This document shows positions 14,296 to 24,317 of a stretch of 64,000 nucleotides of DNA, piece by piece. The notes under the pieces are model-generated. The model was not told where the DNA came from. It saw only the letters and a program-made list of their open reading frames with translations, and searched no databases. Source of the DNA: Hyaloperonospora brassicae. Taxonomy: Eukaryota > Oomycota > Peronosporomycetes > Peronosporales > Peronosporaceae. Numbering within the stretch: the stretch's first letter is position 1; each line of letters opens with the position of its first letter. The position numbers were made by a program, and so were the translations under genes. The DNA is taken from contig CANTFL010001467.1 in the NCBI GenBank assembly GCA_947650285.1, positions 124,001 to 188,000 on the forward strand, in the 5' to 3' direction.

Positions 14296-14720
14296 GATGG
14301 CTATCATTCCTGTCCATTTAAAAGGAAAATATCCGGAGGCATGAAGTAAAATGGATATAGCATTTGACAGCGTTTAATCCGATCGATGGAGATATTAGTA
14401 CAAAGACCTTGATCTGAGACCAGGTGCTTTGGTATAGGGCTGAATTTGGGCAACGTACTCTCCCATACTAAGATTCAGATGTATGGCCATAGGGACGTAT
14501 CATTGATGAAATGCTGGCAAGAATAGTCGTGACGTGTGATACGGGAAACCCAAAGGTTGGACTAATATTCCGACTGATAATGTCGTTTTTCCGCTCCTTC
14601 CCAACCGATCTGGCATTATGTCGGTTATTGTTGATTATGAATCTGGGTCCAGTATATTTGGCGATTAAGCGGAATGTAGGATTGTTGCACAAAATTACTG
14701 CAGACGATTCAATTGTAAAT
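14296..14720 (+). repeat. Dispersed repeat, inverted partner of 39337-39745
   Basis: About 400 bp match the reverse complement of 39337-39745 at high identity. For example, the stretches around 14390-14700 differ at only scattered positions, and homology fades near 14296 and 14720. Both copies keep an open frame that reads MLARIVVTCDTGNPKVGLIF and, on the other strand, a frame ending RPYGHTSES. I recognise no domain in either frame. It is probably part of a medium-copy transposon not otherwise identified. Confidence 0.75.
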
Positions 14721-14782
14721 CAACATGCACATATCAATTTTGGAAATCTGCCAGTAAAATGCAAATTTAATTTATAAGAAGT

Positions 14783-14985
14783 TTATATTGTGATAATGTT
14801 GATACTCGTTCGGCAGATGCACTTGTGGAAAAGAAGTAAACCAGAAGCGATTAGTATTCGGTGAGCCTAATTCTTTCCCTTCCGTTGGTACTCTTTATCC
14901 TCAGAACTACTCTCGATGAATAGATCAATGGCTTTTTCTCGTCCCGTCGCATCAGTATTACAAGAAACTCTGTCTCGTTGATAAA
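14783..14985 (-). repeat. Partial LTR (3' side) of the split Copia element
   Basis: This matches 27942-28148 in the same orientation; the best part is 14817-14985, around GTAAACCAGAAGCGATT and TCCCTTCCGTTGGTACTCTTTAT. The two copies flank the minus-strand Copia coding remnants on their outer sides, as the two LTRs of one element would. Exact LTR ends (TG...CA) could not be fixed. Confidence 0.5.
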
Positions 14986-15569
14986 CTATTGCCTACTTAT
15001 ATCGAATTTTTTTAAGTTCTATGAGAATCTTCACCGTTTCTTATTAGATTTTTTTAATGAAACAATGTAAATTTACAAAAATATAGATAATATGCCCCAG
15101 ATGATCCAAAAAAGTTAAATATCGTGTAAAATTTCAAAAATAACATCCAGAGCCTAATACTGTATCCAAGATAATGTCCTATTTATAATAATATCTCAAA
15201 GTTTCACTGACACTACCAAAAATTACTTGGCGTGCGTAAACACCGCATCGAGACCAACAAAATCCCTTCTTGATGCGCATTCGACGACGTTTTAAGATTT
15301 AGATCCAGCCTTTTATGAACTTTTGTATTTAATCCATCCGAGTATTTTTTTGAAGCTATCTGCTTTGACCTTGTTTGCTGACTTGTATTTAAGCTTCATC
15401 ACGCCAAACTTATCTTCTTGCGTAGAATGCAAACAATATGACATTATTGCTTGTTATAGCATTAATGACTGGGTTCTTGCCCGGAGTGATGCGACCTTAT
15501 TAATCTTTTTAAAGTAATGATTCAATTCTAAGTGCATGTCCAAAATTTTAGACTTATAGAAGTCATCAA

Positions 15570-15950
15570 GTTCGCTCTTGTGTCGCAATGTAAAACGCCA
15601 TGTACTCAGCCTCGGTGATCAATATCGCAAATGTCGATTGACACTTTAAATTTCACGATACAGCACTGTCATTCAAAAAGAAGACGTAGCTCGTTGTCGA
15701 ACGTCATGAGTTACTATTGTCGTCTATAACGTCGTCTACAATGCATACGGGGCCTTTACGCACTTTCCTGTCATTGACGTGAAATAGGTGCTGTAGCCTG
15801 CAGTCGTATCAGATACTTTGAGACACGGTTGCTTAGTCCAGTGCATTTTACATGACTCTCACATTTTTTCCTCACATATACCATTGCGACCATCTTGTTC
15901 GGCCGAGAGAAAGTCGCGATGTACATCAACGCGCCGACTCACCGTCCATT
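15570..15950 (-). pseudogene. Ty1/Copia reverse transcriptase end and RNase H remnant
   Basis: On the minus strand, about 15945-15785 reads VGALMYIATFSRPNKM followed by a run ending KYLIRLQATAPI. This is the conserved Copia segment between RT and RNase H (canonical pattern VGxLMYxxxxTRPD...YLxGT). From about 15702 to 15572 it reads STTSYVFFLNDSAVS, then ITEAEYMAFYIATQERT, the RNase H TSGYVFxL...STEAEYMA signature with the catalytic Glu kept. Stops and frameshifts interrupt it. It continues the Copia element whose gag and integrase remnants lie at 25950-27760; the Gypsy insertion at 16299-23977 separates the two halves. Confidence 0.8.
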
Positions 15951-16298
15951 AATTCACACAAAAAATAGACCCCGCGCCCCTATTAATTTAGTCAGCTTTG
16001 TATTCTCTATCGATAATATGTACACTTCCTTGCAGCTGTAAACACCTAATTGTTATGCTCGACGATCAGTGCATCTATGCTGGTTCGTCCAAATTGTCGT
16101 TTTGAGTAGATCTAGATTCACAATTTTCTCAAACATTACTTAACTCGCCTAGCACCTCGATACTTGACATAGTTTTAAGCGCATGTGGTTAAGTAATGAC
16201 GTAGCTTTTCCGTTTGATTAAAATTTGGATCCCTAGATCGCATGCGTCAGTTAAGTTTGAAAGGTCTTTAACTAAATTATACAAGCTAGGACGGGAAG

Positions 16299-16822
16299 TG
16301 TCACGGGGTTACACGTCTACTAGTAGTCGACAATAGGTGTGGTACACATAAGGGATGGGATCCCCTATATAGTAATATTAGAACACAAGTATCAATTGTT
16401 GAAGACTGATGTCTGTCAACAATTGATTACGAGATCTTTTAATAGGTTTATTTAGGACATAAGTGAGTAGGTTAATTTTTTGTCCTACGGTGTTCTTTTT
16501 GGTTAAAATAAGAAATAAAGTTCAGTATCCATAATGATCAACATAAGACACGTGCCTTACGAGGCGTCTTGATCGGAAGAGCTAGCAACGCCTGTAAAGG
16601 TAGCTGCTCTTGAGCACTCTGTGCTGTGATTCTCTTGAATCGTTTGGTCTCCCTGGAACAGAACCCGTAAGCTCTCTGAGCTTGTTGACTATCTGAGTCG
16701 AGTTCTAAGAACCAAAGTTGCTCGTAGAGCTGTTGACTTTTTGAGTCGGGTTCGTTGAAACAAAGTTGCTCATTGAGCGTTAAGTCTTCCTCTGACTTAA
16801 GGAGCTGTGTAGCTCCGCTACA
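16299..16822 (+). repeat. 5' LTR of Gypsy element
   Basis: Starts TGTCACGGGG and ends GCTACA. It differs from the 3' LTR at eight positions. It contains a strong hairpin at 16393-16425 (CAATTGTTGA paired with TCAACAATTG, extended by AGAC/GTCT), a TATA-like CTATATAGT near 16368 and an AATAAA at 16514-16519. The AATAAA reads AACAAA in the 3' copy. A 146-codon minus-strand open frame across the LTR end and gag start (16538-16978) has no recognisable content. Confidence 0.95.
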
Positions 16823-16824
16823 CA

Positions 16825-16842
16825 TGGTAGCACTTTTAGTCA
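16825..16842 (+). promoter_or_regulatory. Candidate tRNA primer-binding site
   Basis: TGGTAGCACTTTTAGTC begins two bases after the 5' LTR. The TGG start is complementary to a tRNA 3' CCA end, as expected for minus-strand priming. The tRNA species cannot be named from sequence alone. Confidence 0.6.
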
Positions 16843-16881
16843 ATCTACACCTGAGTCGGTAACGACTGATCCTCTGTGAGG

Positions 16882-17840
16882 ATGGAGCAATCCACACCCC
16901 TTTCAGAGGCTCAAAAGGTCGCGCTTGAGAAGCTGACCGCGGCCGTAGGCCCTGAGTATGTGGGGTTTCTAGCTGCACAAGATCCCGATGTACTCAATGC
17001 ACGAGTCGAGACCTTCATGCAGTATTAAACAGCCCTGTAAGGGCAAAATCTAAAAAACCAAGTAGCGTCGGCTACGCCAACACGCTACGTGGCGATACCA
17101 AATGAAGAGATTAAGCCTCGTTCCCTTAGGGTGGACGTTGAAATTTACTCCGGGAAGAAGGGGGAAACCTGACCCTCTGAATCCGTGAAATTGAGATGGC
17201 CATGAGCTCTGGCCTGATCTTACTGGAGTACCAGCGGTTCTCGCTGGCCATATCCAAGCTCGATGGAAGCGCTGGAGAGTGGGCTCTGACGTGTGGCACG
17301 TCTGTCGACTTGGCGTTTCCACATAGGATTCGCTCAAGTTAGACCTATTGCGAGTTTTCTCGCCGCCTAACCAGGCCTATCGCGTGCGCTCAAGATTCTT
17401 GTCTACCCTTCAGGGTAAGAATAAGTCAACGGACTATGTTCAGGAGTTGAGAACTCTGATGGCTGCTATGCCGTCTGACCCTATTCCTGAGACAGTCTAT
17501 GTGAATGTCTTCATGGAAGGGCTTCGTAATGGGGTTAACAGGACCGAGGTGTCTAGAATCCATCCCTCTACTTTTGAGAAAGCTGTTAGCATCGCTCAAA
17601 ATGCTGAGTACAACTTCAAGTCGGCCAGACTTGGTTGGAATGGGTACAACCCAAGCTTTGCGAGGGCAACCTCTGCGAGCAACTCGGCTTACTGGAAGCC
17701 AGAACCGATTGATCTCAGCCATTCTGAAGATGAAGGTTAAGCGGAGCTTCATGTTGCAGAGAAACGACAGGAAGTGAGACGCTGTTATATGTGCGGGAGC
17801 ACTAAACACTTGCGTCCCACTTGTTCTTTGCGGAAGCAAC
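16882..17840 (+). pseudogene. gag: Gypsy gag pseudogene with CCHC zinc knuckle
   Basis: The frame opens at ATG 16882 (MEQSTPLSEAQKVALEKLTA...), stops after about 48 codons and resumes through several frames. The best-preserved stretch, 17348-17740, has a capsid-like sequence including YVQELRTLMAAMPSDPIPE. After a TAA at 17738 the same frame continues to an intact CX2CX4HX4C knuckle at 17783-17824 (C-Y-M-C, H, C), which binds the element's RNA in relatives. Multiple stops make it non-functional. Gag and protease lie in different frames here; either frameshift decay or a natural gag/pol offset could explain that. Confidence 0.85.
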
Positions 17841-17885
17841 GACCGACTCCTATGGGTAGAAACCCCAGCCACAACCAGAAACCTG

Positions 17886-18425
17886 GTGTGCACGGGGAAA
17901 CGTCGACACCTAGTAGGTGCGGGGCGCCTTAATGGGGTAGAACTGAGTTCTGTTGCTTCTCTACGAGATAGAGTGAAACAGGTCTTAGCCCCACCGAGCT
18001 ATGTGCCCACCAGCACAGAGCGTGGATACAAGCCTGGCTTGTTTGTCGCCGAGGCGAAAGTTAAAGGCTTTGAAAAGCATTGGTCAATCCTAATCGACTC
18101 CGGAGCATCATGCAATTATGCTCGACGTCGTTCTCTTGAGGGAAGTCAGCGATACGCTAAAGCGCTCAAAGCGCATGAGGGTGATTCAATGACCGTTCGT
18201 TTAGCGACTGGTAGTCGCGTCACGGTGTCTAAAGTTCCGTCGAACTTAGGTGTAGTTTTTGGCTTGTACAGCATTGAACGCTGTCTTGTCCTCGATCCGG
18301 ATTCGAAATACGATATCATCCTGGGTATGACTTGGCTTAAATGCCGTGAGCCATGGATCGATTGGAGGTCTAAGAGCTTAGGAGTCACGAGCAATGTTTC
18401 TAGCGAAGCTTTGGAGGGTTATTAA
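17886..18425 (+). pseudogene. pol: Gypsy aspartic protease domain (start of pol)
   Basis: A 179-codon open segment has the retropepsin active site IDSGASCNYARRRSL (catalytic Asp codon at 18096). Its second conserved block is YDIILGMTWLKCREPWIDW. In intact relatives this domain cleaves the gag-pol polyprotein. The segment itself is undamaged, but it ends in TAA at 18423 before the linker to RT, so it would not be joined to the downstream enzymes. Confidence 0.9.
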
Positions 18426-18429
18426 CCCA

Positions 18430-19400
18430 CCTTTCCTAGGAAACAAAAGCGCTATTGGCGCGAGCCATTGACGGAAGATTTCAATGTGCTGGACATTGGT
18501 ATGTCAGAGTTAATTAACTCCAATGTCAATGAAATCAATATTGAGCGGAGCTCTTTCACCGTGTGTGTAGGGAGTTTTACTCAGTTAAGTGATTATTGTT
18601 GTGATACTGAGTCACTGCATGCTGCAGACATGGTTGGCCGAAGGCCGAGACATCAAGAATGTAATTCCTCTGATGTGAGTGGGGTGGCACGTAAAATTCT
18701 ACCGAGTGAGGGCGGCCGCGACGGCAACTCAATGGATGTCGGTAATGACATTGTTGGCGAAAAGCCGAAGCATTCAGGGCAAGGCACTAATAATGCACTT
18801 GAAGTGGTACGTGGAAATTCACTGGGTGAAGTGTTAGAGTTGCGTAACTCTCTACCAGATATCGGACAGGACATGAGCGCATCGTGTTGAGCGTGCTAAG
18901 GTAGATACCAACCTCGGGCACCCTATTGTCCAGGTCTCTAGGAGGCGTAAGGTTTATTTAAGGGAACAATATCGGCGTCGGGTGGAGACTATTAAGCGCT
19001 AAACGTCCGAGGTGTCACGAAGTGATAATAGTAATTATAAACTATATACTATTGTCCATGGAGTGACTGGCCACGTTGATGGCAACAGTAGTATAAAGAC
19101 TCTTCCGTCCATGGATGCTATCTTTAAACTAGAAAAAATGTCAGATGGCGAAATCAGCCAAGCCTTGCTGGTAGAAGCGTTATTTGATTTAGTGGTCATT
19201 AGATCTGATATTTGTAATGAACGCATCGTTGTTATTAGACGAGTCCGTCCTTGAGGCTCGAAAGCGAAACTTAGTGCGCGTAGTGAATCTGCGATCCTTC
19301 AGGATCCTCTGGATCCGTTTTATCCTTTGGTAAAAAACTTTTAAGATCCGTGGTGTGTCACAAACCACCTTCTTTCTTACCTCCTGATAGAGGTGTACGT
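18430..19400 (+). pseudogene. Gypsy protease-RT linker region
   Basis: Open frames at 18468-18890 (140 codons, polar, low complexity) and 19012-19254 (80 codons) carry the poorly conserved linker between protease and RT. The second includes a short conserved-looking helix around LVEALFDLVVIRSD. Stops separate the segments. Confidence 0.65.
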
Positions 19401-20280
19401 CATGAAATTGACTTGGTTCCTAAAACTAAATACTGCGTAACACGGTAGTGGCCTTTACCAAAGGAACAGTGTCCCGTCATTGACGACTTCTGTCGTGCAA
19501 AGCGCGCGGCAGGAATGGTACGCGAGAGCAAATCTCCCCCATTCCACACCGACCTTCTGTGTAAAAAAGCTCAATGGGAAGTAGCGCATTATATATCCGT
19601 ACAATAATCTTAATGCGGCCACCATCCCGGCTTAGACACCAATTCCGAGGAAGGATCTTTTTCAGAACAATATGTTGGGACGTACAATGTACAGTGCGCT
19701 CGACTTAGTATATGGTTATTACCAGCTGCTCATGAGAGAAAGCGACATTCCGATGACAGCGGTCATCACTCCGAGCGGTATGATCTGGGAGTGGCTTGTT
19801 ATGCCGCAAGATTTATCGAATGTCCCGGCTACATTCACTCGTCTTGTGACACAATTGTTCAGATCTCACCGAGGTTATGCACAGACATACTTTGATGACA
19901 TCTTTGTCCATAGTCGTGCTATGAACGGTCGGTCAGATGTGGACAATCACATTGACCATTTACGAGCGGTGCTCGAGTGCATGCGCACGAACAATTTGTA
20001 CGCCAACGCGTCTAAGTGCATCTTTGTTGCAGAAGAGATTCCCTCTTAGGGTGCTTTATTAGGAAGCGAGGCCTTAGAGCGGATCCCGCTGAGGTAAAAG
20101 CCACAGTTGATTGGCCGGTTCCAAAGAACCAAAGGGACTAACATAAGTAGCTTGGTCTTGCCAATTACTTGCACAAGTACAGTGCGAATTACGCAGATAT
20201 AGCTCGGCCATTATCCAATCTCCTTAAAAAGGGTGTGGATTAGTGCTGGACTAGCACCGAGCATGATGCTTTTAAATCAG
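19401..20280 (+). pseudogene. pol: Gypsy reverse transcriptase, disrupted
   Basis: From 19401 one frame reads HEIDLVPKTKYCVTR, stop, WPLPKEQ, the conserved start of Gypsy RT. After a frame change near 19560-19670 the finger/palm continues at 19672-20049 with DLVYGYYQLLMRESDIPMTAV and the catalytic motif YFDD (19888-19899). Stops include TAG at 19439, TAG within GK-stop-RII and TAG at 20047. The thumb region 20050-20280 is in pieces. The active-site Asp pair is kept, but the frame is broken. Confidence 0.9.
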
Positions 20281-20282
20281 TA

Positions 20283-20828
20283 ATGGATAGTCTCCTTCAT
20301 GCGCCAATCTTGGCTTTGCCTGATCCTGATCGATCTTTCAGTGTCGTCTGTGACGCATCTGATTTTGCCATAGGCAGCGCTCTGTTACAGACAGATTCTG
20401 ATGGACGGGAACGCGTAATTGCGTTTGAGTCTCGGCAGCTGAAGGCTGCAGAAAAGAACTATTTTGTTCATGACAAAGAACTACTTGCAATGAAGTATGC
20501 TCTCGTCAAATTCAGAGTTCATGTTCTTCGCTCTAAGCCGTTTGTAATCTATACAGATCATGCGTCACTACGCACTGCGACCCAGTCGCCTCACCTCTCT
20601 CAGAAAATGGCTCGTTGGCTTTCCTTCTTTGCCGAGTACAACTTCGAGGTGAAGGATAAGCCGGGCAAGCAGAATGCTTTAGCTGATGCGTTGTCACGCA
20701 GGCCTGACTATGAGCTTGCTCGTGTTACGTCTCTGTCGTCGGCGGTCACTGACCTCATTCGTACGGCATATGCCAAGGATGAACACTGTGTAGCTCTGCT
20801 ACATGCTTTAATGAGCGAAGAGCTATAG
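20283..20828 (+). pseudogene. pol: Gypsy RNase H domain
   Basis: A 181-codon open stretch has the RNase H landmarks VVCDASDFAIGSALLQ, a KELLAMKYALVKFR helix and FVIYTDHASLRT, followed by the tether ending NALADALSRRPDYE. This domain removes the RNA template during reverse transcription. It is the best-conserved part of the element and ends at a TAG (20826) before integrase. Confidence 0.92.
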
Positions 20829-20915
20829 GACTCGGACATAAAATTGTCGGCACGACTACGTGCGAGGCTACATCGATATTACATCGATCAAGGCCTGTTG
20901 TGATATAGCACAGAT

Positions 20916-21572
20916 GTGGATGATACCTCTCGCATCGTTGTCCCTCATGATGAGGAGTTGAAGTATCGGATCCTCTATGAGGCACATCACACTGCGTTGA
21001 GTGGTCATCTCGGTCGTAAAAAGACCTACGGATCAGTTAGTCAATGCTATTGGTGGCCCAATCTATACAAATGGGTGAGCACATATGTGCGTACGTGTGA
21101 AACGTGTAAACGGGTGAAACCCTCACCTCACGCAGCCGCGCCGCTGGCTAGTTTGCCTATACCCAAAGGGTGTTGGGAGTCCATCAGTATGGACTTCCTG
21201 TTCGTTTTACCAAAGGATTCGTATGGAAATACGGGTATTGTGGTCTTTGTTGACCGTTTAAGCAAGATGGCTCATTTAGCAGCGGTGCCAGATACCAGTG
21301 ATGGTGAAGGTACAGCTACGCTGTTTATCAACCGAGCGTTTAGACAACACGGTTTGCCGTTGGCCATTGTCTCTGAGAAAGATCCTCGCTTCACTCAGAA
21401 GTTTTGGAAGTCCATCTTCAAGGTGCTCGGCACACGTTTGGACATGTCCACAGCGGATTATCCGCAGACTGATGGTCAAACCGGGCGAGTGAATCGCATC
21501 ATCGGTGACATCTTGCGCAGTGTTTGCACTGAAACGCCAACGCGTTGGAGTTCGATGCTCCCTGTCGTGTAG
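20916..21572 (+). pseudogene. pol: Gypsy integrase with altered catalytic residues
   Basis: A 218-codon open stretch has the HHCC zinc site (His24, His31, Cys61, Cys64) and an RNase-H-fold core with the first catalytic Asp at residue 93 (SISMDFLF). The second Asp, expected in the SDRDPRF block, is Glu154 (SEKDPRF, codon at 21375). The Glu expected in DGQTERVNR is Gly190 (DGQTGRVNR, codon at 21483). The 35-residue spacing between 154 and 190 is exactly that of a D,D-35-E integrase, so both changes hit catalytic positions. The frame stops at TAG 21570. Confidence 0.93.
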
Positions 21573-21767
21573 TTTGCGTTGAATAACGCCGTGCATGCCT
21601 CCACCTGCTACACACCATGAAATGTAAATGGTCTCCCACACCCTCGCGTTCCGTTAACGCTACCACTACGTGGTTCAGGGATTGGTGAGGGAGGAGTTGC
21701 CGATCGGCTTGCTGATATCAGCCCTTTTACTGGTCAAAAACAGGTAAGCAAGTTTCTCGCAACGCGA

Positions 21768-22545
21768 TTGAATGTCTTACGACATGTACGTGACGCACTG
21801 GCTAAAAGCCAAGACAAGCAAAAGGAACAAGCTGATGCTAAAGGCAGAGGTTGTATTGAACGTTATGGGGTAGGAGACCAAGTTCTACTCAATGCTAAAA
21901 ACTTGCCTAAAAATGTAGCGTCTGCTGTCTTCAAGACAAAGTTGCGCCCGCGATTCATTGGACTATTCACGGTCGTCGCCAAGAAGGGACTTGCGTATAC
22001 GCTTAACCTTCTGCGCAAACTGCGCACCCATCCTGTATTCTACGTTTGGTCTGCTTAAGCCGTACGGGATCCGTCCCACGTAAACTTGGGGTCGCTTGCG
22101 CCGGGTAGGCTGGCCTTGCCATCGGTTGCTGAATCCGTATCTAGAGTTCAAGATGAGCCTCCATCCGGGCTTGGCCCAGCTCCAACGCCTGGACACGGGT
22201 TCGCATCTCGTCAAACGCACTCTGGGCGATGTGTCACGGAGACCACTTACTCGAGAAGCATCTTCTCATGCTCCTCCTTTGGTATACCGACCGCTTCCGA
22301 CGCTGATCGATAAGCAAGTGAACCAACAGTTCCATGTGGAGCGACTTCTGAAACGACGGCGTCGTCAGGGTCAATACCAGTATCTGGTGAAGTGGTGAGG
22401 GTACCCGGAGCCGGAGAACTTGTGGGAGTTTGAGACACCCCTTCGGCAGTATTGCCCATACGCCGTTGATGTTTTTGAACATCGTGGCAGGGGTCATCCC
22501 TCGACCGACAGCGCTTCTCACCAATAATTGTGGAGGCAGGTGGGT
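21768..22545 (+). pseudogene. pol: Integrase C-terminus (GPY/F-like) and chromodomain, disrupted
   Basis: At 21768-22058 the frame holds the basic linker and a GPY/F-type module (KLRPRFIGLFTVV... then RTHPVFYVW). After frame changes, 22330-22440 reads QFHVERLLKRRRRQGQYQYL, VKW, TGA stop (22396-22398), GYPEPENLWEF. That is a chromodomain of the chromovirus type, which in relatives targets integration to modified histones. The internal TGA and frame changes disable it. Confidence 0.88.
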
Positions 22546-22615
22546 ATTTGGGTAGTGCTTGACCAACACTTACATCAATCAGCACAGCCGGAGCATAGCG
22601 TGTGCGAGCTCGCAA

Positions 22616-23056
22616 CTAGCCTCTGGCCTTAAGCTTGGCGTAATCATACCAAAGCTTTCGTTCTAGACGAACATCTGCCACATCAGCACTTGCTTTGAGA
22701 TCCAACACGCTGCTGAGGTGTCGTTTCCGATGCACCCAGCGCACAAAAGCGTTGTCTTCTTCCTCCTGAGATTCGCCTGAGAATAAGAGGATGGGTATAG
22801 CCTTCATCGGTAAAACCGGTGCACCCCGTGCTTGTGTGTCAAGTCGCAACTTGTATTGACTTTGAGTCGTCAAGTGGGGTCGCACGTACCTCTCACGAAG
22901 TGCCTGTCGACTCGCCACCTCATCAGAAGATGTAGGCTCAGCGCCAATGGCCCACGTTGCCAAAGAACGACCTACCGTTTGGCGTATACTATCTTCCATA
23001 ATGAGTGGTGTGAACAGATAGCCACGACGGCCATCGAGGGTTGCAGCAAGCTGCAT
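22616..23056 (-). CDS. Antisense ORF inside Gypsy element, function unknown
   Basis: A 146-codon minus-strand frame lies between the chromodomain and the 3' LTR. It reads MQLAATLDGRRGYLFTPLIM at the start; an alternative internal Met is MEDSIRQTVG. It has a balanced, protein-like composition with an acidic SGESQEEEDNAFVRWVHRKR segment. The sense strand in this interval is full of stops. A further open minus-strand frame upstream (23226-22972) might be its N-terminal continuation after a frameshift. I recognise no family. Extra antisense ORFs between pol and the 3' LTR are known in some plant Gypsy lineages; whether this is one is inference. Confidence 0.4.
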   Translation of the reverse strand: MQLAATLDGRRGYLFTPLIMEDSIRQTVGRSLATWAIGAEPTSSDEVASRQALRERYVRPHLTTQSQYKLRLDTQARGAPVLPMKAIPILLFSGESQEEEDNAFVRWVHRKRHLSSVLDLKASADVADVRLERKLWYDYAKLKARG

Positions 23057-23444
23057 ACGCCGCTGAGCGCTCTCCTCTCATTAGATAGACAACTATTGTT
23101 GCTCATCGAGTCGATTGGTGATATGGCATCGTCCACGATGAGTCCATGATGCGGCGCCGATGGCGCGTTGGCTTTGCCACGCTCGGCAAATGGGTTTGGT
23201 GCAATATGAGGCGCTGCCTCTTGCACTGGTGTGCGGACATTGTCCTCTATTTTCCATATCTATCGGTACCGCTACCATAATCCACATCCACATCGATGCC
23301 AATGTAGGACGAGAAATTCGAGAACTCATGGGGTGGCGATACCATGGTGTTTTGTGTTTTGCCAACCGTGAGGTTGAAGCGCACACACACCGTCCTCTTC
23401 GAGTAAAGAATTCGATTGACGTTTTGTGGAAACGTCAGTCTGGT

Positions 23445-23453
23445 GTGGGAGGG
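23445..23453 (+). promoter_or_regulatory. Polypurine tract
   Basis: GTGGGAGGG directly abuts the 3' LTR start at 23454. Position and composition fit the plus-strand priming site of an LTR retrotransposon. Confidence 0.7.
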
Positions 23454-23977
23454 TGTAACGGGGTTACACGTCTACTGGTAGTCGACAATAGGTGTGGTAC
23501 ACATAAGGGATGGGATCCCCTATATAGTAATATTAGAACACAAGTATCAATTGTTGAAGACTGATGTCTGTCAACAATTGATTACGAGATCTTTTAATAG
23601 GTTTATTTAGGACATAAGTGAGTAGGTTAATTTTTTGTTCTACGGTGTTCTTTTTGGTTAAAATAAGAAACAAAGTTCAGTATATATAATGATCAACATA
23701 AGACACGTGCCTTACGAGGCGTCTTGATCGGAAGAGCTAGCAACGCCTGTAAAGGTAGCTGCTCTTGAGCACTCTGTGCTGTGATTCTCTTGAATCGTTT
23801 GGTCCCCCTGGAACAGAACCCGTAAGCTCTCTGAGCTTGTTGACTATCTGAGTCGAGTTCTAAGAACCAAAGTTGCTCGTAGAGCTGTTGACTTTTTGAG
23901 TCGGGTTCGTTGAAACAAAGTTGCTCATTGAGCGTTAAGTCTTCCTCTGACTTAAGGAGCTGGGTAGCTCCGCTACA
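23454..23977 (+). repeat. 3' LTR of Gypsy element
   Basis: Starts TGTAACGGGG and ends GCTACA, aligning end to end with 16299-16822 without gaps at a constant offset of 7155. The hairpin is repeated at 23548-23580. It is followed by the target duplication GGAAG. Confidence 0.95.
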
Positions 23978-24317
23978 GGAAGCTCACGATCATGTACCCA
24001 AATGTACTAGATAGCGAGATTGTTGATGATACGGGTGGTAAATGTTGTGACTCTGGAATTGTTACGTGATGTCAAGATGAATTTCATCAGAGACCTCGAG
24101 ATCAATTAGAGAAGCGGAATTAATCGGGGATCGCAAGACCGCTCGAATATCACGAGATACTTAAAGGTATAGGAGATCTATAGAGATTGCAATCCTCATG
24201 AAAGCCCGAATTACTGGAGTCATCTGCATACAAGTCGGGTGTGGGCCACGCCAAGGTTTTAAAGAGAGCGGGATAAGTGTAAGCCACATAGGTACAATGA
24301 TCGGATCTTCTGGAGAA

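Larger units (their letters stand above)
16299..23977 (+). mobile_element. Chromodomain Ty3/Gypsy retrotransposon, ends complete, coding decayed
   Basis: It has two 524-bp LTRs (16299-16822 and 23454-23977) beginning TG and ending CA, with eight substitutions between them by my count. The element is bounded by a perfect 5-bp target duplication GGAAG (16294-16298 and 23978-23982). A primer-binding-type TGGTAGCAC sits two bases after the 5' LTR and a purine run GTGGGAGGG directly precedes the 3' LTR. Internal order is gag zinc knuckle, aspartic protease, RT, RNase H, integrase, chromodomain, typical of oomycete chromoviruses. The coding part carries many stops and several frame changes, so this copy cannot encode working protein although its ends look recent. 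Confidence 0.95.

Noticed and set aside
16538..16978. 146-codon minus-strand frame across the Gypsy LTR and gag start
   Set aside because: It overlaps LTR and gag, and the frame has no recognisable content.
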